64,000 nucleotides of DNA from Treponema sp. GTDB taxonomy: Bacteria; Spirochaetota; Spirochaetia; Treponematales; Treponemataceae. Positions 57,844-64,000 of the stretch are shown here, in pieces (positions within the stretch are counted from its first letter, which is position 1; the number at the start of each line of letters is the position of its first letter). The translations under genes were made by a program, and so were the position numbers. The stretch is from assembly GCA_017645785.1 (NCBI GenBank), contig JAGCNW010000008.1:1-64000 (forward strand), in the 5' to 3' direction. Below the pieces are notes generated by a model. It was given only the letters and a program-made list of their open reading frames with translations. It made no database searches and was not told the origin of the DNA.

Positions 57844-59874
57844 ATGAACGAATCCCTCTTAAAGAAAATGACGGGCGTGGCCGTTCCGCTTGGCGCGCTT
57901 TACACAAAAGAGTCTCCGGCAATCGGAGAGTTTCCTTCGCTAAAAAAATTCGCGGCCTTTTGCAAGAGCGCGGGACTAAAAATCATCCAGCTGCTTCCCG
58001 TTAACGACACGGGAACGCAATCCTCGCCCTACTCCGGCCTTTCGGCCTTCGCGCTTCATCCGATTTACATTTGCATGAAGGACTTGCCCGAATTTACCGC
58101 GTTCTACAAGTCCGACAAAAATTTCAAGACCGAATACGATTTGTTCATACAGTTCCACCCCTACAAAAACCGCTACGACTACCAAGGAATTCTTGACAAA
58201 AAAATTGCGCTCCTCATGAGCCTCTACCAAACGACGGACACCTCCGCGACAGGAAAGCCCGACGCGGCCTTGGCCTCTTGGATAAAAAAGAACGGCTGGA
58301 TAAAGGCCTACGCTGTCTACAAAAACCTAAAATGGAAGTACATGCAGGCCACTTGGAAGGCTTGGAAAAAAGAGGACCAAGTTCCCGGAATGGAAGAAAT
58401 CGAGCGGCGCTGGAGTGACAAAGCGCTTAAAAAAGACCAGCTCTTTTACGCTTGGCTTCAAATGCGCGCGTCGGAGCAATTCGCCGAAGCCGCGGCCACA
58501 GTCAAAAAGGCCGGCATAATCCTTAAGGGCGACATGCCGATTATGATGAACGAAGACTCCGCCGACGCTTGGGCGCATCCCGAATTCTTTGAGCACAGCT
58601 TGCGAGCGGGCTCTCCCGCCGACGGCCCAAATCCATGCGGCCAAAACTGGGGCTTTCCAACATACAATTGGAAAAACCTCAAGGCCGCCGGCTACTCTTG
58701 GTGGATTGACCGCCTGCAAAGCGCGGAACAATATTACCAGGCCTATCGGCTTGACCACATCTTGGGCTTTTTTAGAATTTGGGCGATACCCGAGCGCGAG
58801 ACTACCGCGCTTCTTGGACGCAGCGAGCCTGGCCAAACGATAAGCCGCGACGAGTTGATTGAAGCCGGCTTTAACGAAGGCCGCATTCATTGGCTGGCAG
58901 AGCCCCACGTTCCGACAGCGGACATAGACTACTTTACTTGGAACCACGACGCCTCCACAAAAATTTTGGAAAAGATAGCGGTAAAGCTTCCAGGAGAGGA
59001 GCTTTGGAATTTCAAAAGTTCCGTCAAAGGCGACAAGGACATTTACGAAGCGGACTTTAAAGGCCTTTGCCAAGACGACGCCCAAGCGAAGATTAAGGAA
59101 GCGCTCGCAAAAAAATGGCGCGACAGAACATTGCGCGAAATAAAAAAGGACAAGTTCGTCGCGCTGTGGACTTACCAAAACAGCTATCCTTGGTCAACGT
59201 TGAACGACGAAGAAAAGAAAAAGCTCAAGGCCTTGGTCGACCAAAAGCGCGACAAAGAAGAAGGCCTTTGGAAAAAGCAAGCGCAAGACATTTTGGATTC
59301 GCTCACAAAGAGCGTTGACATGGTTCCTTGCGGAGAAGACTTGGGCGTTGGCCTTGCCTCCGTTCCCGAAGTTATGGGAAAGAACAAAATCTTGCGCCTC
59401 AACGTTGTCCGCTGGAGCCGCGATTGGGGAACGGAAGGTTCGCCCTACGTTCAGTTTGAAAAATATCCGGCGCTAAGCGTCACCACTACAAGCGTGCACG
59501 ACTCTTCTACAATTCGCCAATGGTGGAACGAAGAAAAAGAAAGCGCGGCCGCCTTCTTCAAAGCAAACGGAAAATTTTTCGCCGACAACGGAATCTTCGA
59601 AAACAACTTCGCCGACTTCACCGAGAAAACAGCGCGCGCGATTTTAGAAGCCGCCGCTTCAAGCGCAAGCCTTTGGGCGATCCATCCCTTGCAAGACTTT
59701 TTGTACTTGCAAAAAAAATATTGGCTCGCCGACGCGAAGGACGAACGCGTGAACATTCCGGGAGAGGTTACAGACTTCAACTGGACCTACAGAATGCCCG
59801 CAAGCGTCGAAGATTTGTCCGCGGATAAATCTTTGATAGATGAGATAAATTTCCTTGCAAAAAAAAGAAAGTAG
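57844..59874 (+). CDS. malQ: 4-alpha-glucanotransferase, second and larger paralogue
   Basis: A 676-residue GH77 protein. It has SSPYSGLSAFALHPIYICM near 58, YQAYRLDHILGFFRIWAIPE near 300 with the nucleophile Asp, VPCGEDLGVGLASVPEVM near 495 with the acid/base Glu, and TTTSVHDSSTIRQWWNEE near 545 with the transition-state Asp. The extra 150 residues relative to the paralogue at 8818 lie in the middle (about 370-480), where a plant DPE2-like long form also differs. It is followed after 22 bp by the GH13 protein gene, and the pair probably acts on glycogen or maltodextrin. Confidence 0.93.
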   Translation: MNESLLKKMTGVAVPLGALYTKESPAIGEFPSLKKFAAFCKSAGLKIIQLLPVNDTGTQSSPYSGLSAFALHPIYICMKDLPEFTAFYKSDKNFKTEYDLFIQFHPYKNRYDYQGILDKKIALLMSLYQTTDTSATGKPDAALASWIKKNGWIKAYAVYKNLKWKYMQATWKAWKKEDQVPGMEEIERRWSDKALKKDQLFYAWLQMRASEQFAEAAATVKKAGIILKGDMPIMMNEDSADAWAHPEFFEHSLRAGSPADGPNPCGQNWGFPTYNWKNLKAAGYSWWIDRLQSAEQYYQAYRLDHILGFFRIWAIPERETTALLGRSEPGQTISRDELIEAGFNEGRIHWLAEPHVPTADIDYFTWNHDASTKILEKIAVKLPGEELWNFKSSVKGDKDIYEADFKGLCQDDAQAKIKEALAKKWRDRTLREIKKDKFVALWTYQNSYPWSTLNDEEKKKLKALVDQKRDKEEGLWKKQAQDILDSLTKSVDMVPCGEDLGVGLASVPEVMGKNKILRLNVVRWSRDWGTEGSPYVQFEKYPALSVTTTSVHDSSTIRQWWNEEKESAAAFFKANGKFFADNGIFENNFADFTEKTARAILEAAASSASLWAIHPLQDFLYLQKKYWLADAKDERVNIPGEVTDFNWTYRMPASVEDLSADKSLIDEINFLAKKRK

Positions 59875-59883
59875 GTTTATAAT
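59855..59883 (+). promoter_or_regulatory. Promoter of the GH13 gene
   Basis: TTGCAA at 59855-59860, a 17-bp spacer and TATAAT at 59878-59883, overlapping the end of malQ. The start codon is 13 bases downstream, giving a leader of about 7 nt without a ribosome site. Confidence 0.65.
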
Positions 59884-59896
59884 GTAGTTAAGCGCT

Positions 59897-62800
59897 ATGA
59901 AAATTTCTTACAACGAATTTCATGTCTCAAAAGACATTCGCGACAAATGCAACTTTGACTCATCTCTCTACACTTCAAGCGGCAATGTCATCATCACAGA
60001 CTTAAAGAAGGTAAGAATTTTCGCGGAGAAGTTGAACCAATACTACGACAAGATTGGTCTTAGCGAAAAGAGAATCAGCGCAGGCCAGCTCAACGCGATG
60101 GGCTTGATTGACGAAATCTTGCACTACGTTTCGATGCTTTACCGCCGCGACATACTAAAGGCTTCCTTTGAGGGAGCGCTTACCGCGCTGGACAAAAAAT
60201 TCGGAAAAGAAAAGATTGACCAAATCCTTTTGGAATTTACAAACGAGTATCCGCCGACAGCCGTTTACCGCGGAGAGATTTCGGCCCAAGATTACTTAAA
60301 GCAAAGCGCCGTCGACGCGGGAACAAAGCTTGAGCGAACAAACCGCGAGTCCACGTTTGAAGAAATGATGATGCTTCACTTGGCCAACGAAAACCCCGCC
60401 TTCGCCAAGTTCTCCGTTCTATTTAGCGAAACAAAGCTTAGAAAAAATCCCGTCTACGCCCAAGCTTGGGAAGAGACGCAAAAATACTTTAAGAGCCAGC
60501 CCAAATTCGGTCCCTTTAACAACGACTTTGTCACGTTCTTGCGCGAGCCGGTCGCCTTTAGCCCCAAAAGCCTGCGCGGCCAGCTGCAGTACATCCTAAA
60601 GCATTGGATGTACCTTATCGGCGAATGGCTGCGCAAGCGCCTCTTGGCAAGCCTTGACACCCTCAGCGAGGAAGAAAAGGCCGCATGGCGCGGAATCAAG
60701 GGCGGCGAAGTCGAAATGTCGCCCTACAGCTACGACAATTTGATGAACGAATACGAGCGCTACTCGCCCGACCGCGACTGGATGCCAAAAGTAGTCTTGA
60801 TGGCAAAGACCATTCTTGTTTGGCTTTACCAGCTGACAAAAAAGTACGGCCGCCCGATCGAGCGCTTGGACCAGATTCCAGACGAAGAATTGGACACCCT
60901 GCGCGACCAAGGCTTCACCGGCCTTTGGCTTATCGGCTTGTGGGAACGCTCCAACGCCTCAAAGCGAATCAAGCAAATATGCGGAAACCCAGAGGCGGCT
61001 TCTTCCGCCTACTCTCTTATGGACTACACAATCGCCGGAAACCTTGGCGGCTGGGACGCTTTGGACAACTTGCGCCGCCGCCTTTGGCAGCGCGGAATCC
61101 GTTTGGCCAGCGACATGGTTCCAAACCACACGGCGATGGACAGCCGCTGGGTTGTCGAGCGGCCCGACCTTTTCATGCAAAGACGCGACTGCCCCTTCCC
61201 GCAATACACGTTCAACGGCGAAAACCTTAGCCACGACGGCCGCGTGGGCGTTTATTTGGAAGACCATTACTATTCCAAGAGCGACTGCGCGGTGGTATTC
61301 AAGCGCGTTGACAACCAGACCGGCGACGTCCGCTACATCTACCACGGAAACGACGGCACCGGAATGCCATGGAACGACACCGCCCAAATCGACTTTTTAA
61401 ACCCCGCCGCGCGCGAGGCTGTAATACAAGACATTTTGCACGTTGCAAGAAACTTTCCGATAATCCGCTTTGACGCGGCGATGGTTCTTGCCAAAAAGCA
61501 CATACGCCGCCTTTGGTACCCCGAGCCGGGCCATGGAGGAGACATCGCCACCCGCAGCGAATACGCTATTTCAAGCCAAGCCTTTGAAGACGCGATTCCC
61601 AACGAGTTCTGGCGCGAGGTCGTTGACCGCGTGGCAAAGGAAGTTCCCGACACGCTTCTTTTGGCCGAGGCCTTTTGGATGTTGGAAGGCTACTTTGTCC
61701 GAACGCTCGGAATGCACCGCGTCTACAACTCCGCCTTTATGAACATGCTCAAAAAGGAAGAGAACCAAAAGTATCGCGACACCGTTAAGAACACGATAAA
61801 ATTCGACCCGCAAATCCTCAAGCGCTACGTGAACTTCATGAACAACCCCGATGAGGAAACCGCCGTGGCGCAATTCGGAAAGGGCGACAAATACTTTGGC
61901 GTTTGCACCTTGATGGTAACGATGCCAGGCCTTCCGATGTTCGGCCACGGCCAAATCGAAGGCTTTGAAGAAAAGTACGGAATGGAATACACTCGCGCTT
62001 ACCGCGACGAAAAGCCCGACGAAGGCTTGGTAAACGGCCACTGGCAGCTTATATTCCCGCTTATGAAAAAGCGCTGGCTCTTTGCCCAAGTTGAAGACTT
62101 CCTTTTCTACGACGTTTGGGACAACGGGCGCGTAAACGAAAACGTATTCGCCTACTCCAACCGCGTCGGAAACGAAGCCGCCGTTGTCTTCTACAACAAC
62201 AAATACGAAAGCGCGTCGGGCTGGATAAAGCAGTCTTGCGAATACGCGGTAAAGACAGGCCATGACGACGAAAAAGTCATGACAAGCCGCTCAATCAGCG
62301 AAGGACTTGGACTTACCGCCGAAGACGACAAATACTTGATTTTCCGCGAAAGCCGCGCGGGCCTTTGGTATGTAAGAAAATCCAGCGACATTTGCCGCGA
62401 CGGAATGTTCATAAACCTTAGAGGCTTTGAATGCCAGGTCATGCTTGACGTTCACCAAGTGAGCGACACGCTAGACAAAAAGTGGAGCACGCTGAACAGC
62501 GTCTTGGCCGGAAAAGGCTGCGCCAACCTTGAAGTTGAATGGGAAGAAATCCGCTACAAGGAATTGTACGCCGCGTTGTCAGCCTTTGCCGGAGCGGACT
62601 TTTACAAAAAAGGCCTCGCAATCCTTAAAAAGCCGGCCGCCCCTCAAATCAAAAAATTCTTGGACGGCGTAAAAAAAGCCGCGCTTGCTTTCTACCAAAA
62701 AGCGGACGACTTCCGCGCGATTGACCATAAAATCTTTGGAGAGCCCTACAAGGCTCCGAGCGCGGTGGCCGCCAAAAAGTCCGCCGAGGCTCAATACAAG

Positions 62801-63916
62801 ACCTTTGAAAAATCCTTCAAGGCCGTTTGCAAGATTCTTTCAAACAAAAAGGCGGCAAAAGATTTGACAAAAGCCAAAAACGCCGCGGAATTCATCCTTT
62901 ACGGCTCGCCGCTCAATTGGACAAATCCGGAAATTTTGCTTTCCGAATGCGTCGCTTTAAGCCTTGCAGAGCGCGGCTTTGCGACAAGATGGTCGCTTGA
63001 CAGAAAGCTTTGCGAAGCGATGCAGGCGGCCGGCGTTGAATGGAAAGGCCAGCGCGACGTTTTGTACCGCGCCTTTGTCCTTGCGAAAATCTCCGGCCTT
63101 GACTTGGCCGCAAAGAGCGCAAAGAAATCTGCGTTGGCCCTAGCCTCTTTGTGCTGCGAAAGCGCGGACGCGATCGCCTTGAGCCGCGCCAACAATTTTG
63201 ACAACGTCGTTTGGTTCAACAAGGAAGAGCTTGACAGAAGCCTTTTCTTGGCGGCGCAAAACGAATTTGTTTTGGGCGCAAATTCCGACAAGAACATTCT
63301 TGCCTTTTACAAGCTTATGGCTGCCGCGCAAGAAAAAGCGGAGTACAAGTGCCGCGCCCTTGTGGAACAGTTTGAGCCGCCCAAGCCAAAGGCCAAGAAA
63401 AAGTCCGCTCCAAAGAAGGCGGCCGCTTCTGGCGCTAAGAAGACCGATCCCAAAAAAACAAAAACTGTAAAGGCAAAAAAGAAAAATGCCGAAAATATAT
63501 TAACAAAGAAAGTTGCGAAAGCCGCCGTTAAAAAAGCGGCCGCAACTGTAAAACAGTCCAAGGCAAAGTCTGGCGCGAAAGCGTCGGGAACTTTGGAAAA
63601 AAATAAAAAGGCTTTGAAAAAAGCCGGGGGAAGGAATATGGCAGAAACAACAGCCAAGAAAGCGCCCGCTAAGAAAGCGGCCGCCAAGAAACCCGCTGCT
63701 AAGAAGCCGGCCGCTAAGAAAGCGCCCGCCAAGAAAGCAGCCAAGAAACCTGTAGCCAAAAAGGCCACAGCCAAGAAAGCGCCCGCCAAAAAGACAGCGG
63801 CTAAAAAGCCCGCCGCCAAGAAGGCGACCGCCAAGAAAACAGCGGCTAAGAAACCGGCCGCCAAGAAGCCCGCAGCCAAAAAGCCTGCTGCAAAAAAGGC
63901 TCCTGCAAAGAAATAA
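59897..63916 (+). CDS. GH13 alpha-amylase-family protein with H1-like lysine-rich tail
   Basis: A 1339-residue protein. Residues 1-320 are a helical N-terminal domain. The GH13 catalytic barrel follows, with [12 protein letters not shown] near 410 (region I), [17 protein letters not shown] near 522 (region II, nucleophile Asp), [14 protein letters not shown] near 590 (region III, acid Glu) and [14 protein letters not shown] near 650 (region IV), so it should be active on alpha-glucans. Residues 790-1155 are another helical region. From about 1165 the protein turns into Lys/Ala/Pro repeats, and the last 92 residues can also be read as a separate H1-like protein with its own start. Whether the long product is made whole is uncertain. 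It is the third starch-related gene here with the two malQ genes. Confidence 0.85.
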   Translation: MKISYNEFHVSKDIRDKCNFDSSLYTSSGNVIITDLKKVRIFAEKLNQYYDKIGLSEKRISAGQLNAMGLIDEILHYVSMLYRRDILKASFEGALTALDKKFGKEKIDQILLEFTNEYPPTAVYRGEISAQDYLKQSAVDAGTKLERTNRESTFEEMMMLHLANENPAFAKFSVLFSETKLRKNPVYAQAWEETQKYFKSQPKFGPFNNDFVTFLREPVAFSPKSLRGQLQYILKHWMYLIGEWLRKRLLASLDTLSEEEKAAWRGIKGGEVEMSPYSYDNLMNEYERYSPDRDWMPKVVLMAKTILVWLYQLTKKYGRPIERLDQIPDEELDTLRDQGFTGLWLIGLWERSNASKRIKQICGNPEAASSAYSLMDYTIAGNLGGWDALDNLRRRLWQRGIRLASDMVPNHTAMDSRWVVERPDLFMQRRDCPFPQYTFNGENLSHDGRVGVYLEDHYYSKSDCAVVFKRVDNQTGDVRYIYHGNDGTGMPWNDTAQIDFLNPAAREAVIQDILHVARNFPIIRFDAAMVLAKKHIRRLWYPEPGHGGDIATRSEYAISSQAFEDAIPNEFWREVVDRVAKEVPDTLLLAEAFWMLEGYFVRTLGMHRVYNSAFMNMLKKEENQKYRDTVKNTIKFDPQILKRYVNFMNNPDEETAVAQFGKGDKYFGVCTLMVTMPGLPMFGHGQIEGFEEKYGMEYTRAYRDEKPDEGLVNGHWQLIFPLMKKRWLFAQVEDFLFYDVWDNGRVNENVFAYSNRVGNEAAVVFYNNKYESASGWIKQSCEYAVKTGHDDEKVMTSRSISEGLGLTAEDDKYLIFRESRAGLWYVRKSSDICRDGMFINLRGFECQVMLDVHQVSDTLDKKWSTLNSVLAGKGCANLEVEWEEIRYKELYAALSAFAGADFYKKGLAILKKPAAPQIKKFLDGVKKAALAFYQKADDFRAIDHKIFGEPYKAPSAVAAKKSAEAQYKTFEKSFKAVCKILSNKKAAKDLTKAKNAAEFILYGSPLNWTNPEILLSECVALSLAERGFATRWSLDRKLCEAMQAAGVEWKGQRDVLYRAFVLAKISGLDLAAKSAKKSALALASLCCESADAIALSRANNFDNVVWFNKEELDRSLFLAAQNEFVLGANSDKNILAFYKLMAAAQEKAEYKCRALVEQFEPPKPKAKKKSAPKKAAASGAKKTDPKKTKTVKAKKKNAENILTKKVAKAAVKKAAATVKQSKAKSGAKASGTLEKNKKALKKAGGRNMAETTAKKAPAKKAAAKKPAAKKPAAKKAPAKKAAKKPVAKKATAKKAPAKKTAAKKPAAKKATAKKTAAKKPAAKKPAAKKPAAKKAPAKK
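63638..63916 (+). CDS. Histone H1-like lysine-rich protein, in frame inside the GH13 gene
   Basis: A 92-residue product from ATG 63638 ([20 protein letters not shown]) made only of [10 protein letters not shown]-type units, like bacterial H1/Hc2-type DNA-binding proteins. GGGGGAAGGA ends four bases before the ATG, an excellent ribosome site. The stretch just upstream (63450-63530) is A/T-rich with ATA and TTA codons unlike its surroundings, as expected of a former gene border. I infer that a stop codon of the GH13 gene has been lost or that translation starts internally; both products may exist. Confidence 0.6.
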   Translation: MAETTAKKAPAKKAAAKKPAAKKPAAKKAPAKKAAKKPVAKKATAKKAPAKKTAAKKPAAKKATAKKTAAKKPAAKKPAAKKPAAKKAPAKK

Positions 63917-63923
63917 GCGAATT

Positions 63924-63989
63924 GGCGCCCTTTTCGGCGCCGTTTGCTTGGTTTTAAAAATCCGCTTCTTTGGAAGCGGATTTTTTTTT
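63924..63989 (+). terminator. Double hairpin with strong intrinsic terminator
   Basis: GGCGCC-CTTTTC-GGCGCC (63924-63941) is followed by TCCGCTTC-TTTG-GAAGCGGA (63961-63980) with an A-run before it and nine T after it. The second is a classic Rho-independent terminator for the GH13/H1-like gene. Confidence 0.9.
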
Positions 63990-64000
63990 GCCCTTTTTAC

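Noticed and set aside
63307..63879. 190-codon Ala/Phe/Leu-rich frame opposite the H1-like tail
   Set aside because: Antisense of AAG/GCC repeats; the apparent membrane-protein character is an artefact.
1..64000. tRNA, rRNA, CRISPR array, insertion sequence or prophage
   Set aside because: I looked for T-loop motifs, regularly spaced repeats, transposase or integrase motifs and phage structural genes, and saw none. Small RNAs without such marks could be missed.

Overview
The window looks like chromosomal DNA from a spirochaete, most likely a host-associated (rumen or gut type) Treponema. The basis is the gene mix: a potABCD polyamine transporter with a duplicated binding protein, a BspA/DUF285 lipoprotein, several 7TM-HD-GYP receptors, many TPR and lipoprotein genes, two MalQ enzymes with a large GH13 protein, a SUF cluster as the only Fe-S system visible, and a poly-G tract at the start of a lipoprotein gene, a phase-variation device well known from Treponema pallidum. 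No 16S rRNA, tRNA, insertion sequence, prophage or CRISPR array is visible, so the genus is an inference.

Layout. 31-1920: gmd and a divergent NusG/LoaP-type antiterminator. 1889-4504: a reverse operon recA-folK-scpA. 4505-5083: a non-coding stretch with two inverted copies of a dispersed structured repeat. 5084-10395: reverse genes malQ, rpe and three secreted or membrane TPR-type proteins. 10499-15004: sufC-sufB-sufD-sufS. 15017-18091: an orphan HigA-type antitoxin and the poly-G lipoprotein gene. 18224-18685: sufU, cut off from the rest of SUF. 18682-29790: corA, an FGE-like protein, a 7TM protein with a degenerate cyclase domain, a phosphoesterase, hisC, a large protein of unknown function, ssb and a U32 peptidase. 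29938-39081: lipoproteins, membrane proteins and a 1392-residue acidic-repeat TPR protein. 39094-46387: luxS, gltX, two tandem HD-GYP receptors, argR, an XRE-cupin regulator and an unknown gene. 46466-50650: a transglutaminase-like secreted protein, galT, azlC and azlD. 50778-56007: potA-potB-potC-potD-potD2. 56158-63916: a predicted endonuclease, a radical SAM enzyme, a second malQ and a GH13 protein whose C-terminus is an in-frame histone H1-like tail.

Expression signals fall into two classes. Some genes have good Shine-Dalgarno sequences. A large second class (about 15 genes) has a sigma70-like promoter (best form TTGCAA, 17 bp, TATAAT) whose -10 box ends only 6-10 bases before the start codon, which predicts leaderless mRNAs. 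This pattern corrected several start codons.

The most interesting items are: (1) a lipoprotein gene with promoter, ribosome site and start codon in place but thrown out of frame by a 10-G tract, a predicted OFF phase variant; (2) a four-copy, about 145-bp repeat whose central stem-loop shows compensatory base changes; (3) the leaderless class; (4) a consensus promoter, long leader and divergent LoaP gene at gmd; (5) two cases where a stand-alone-looking small gene with its own ribosome site lies in frame inside the 3' end of a longer gene.
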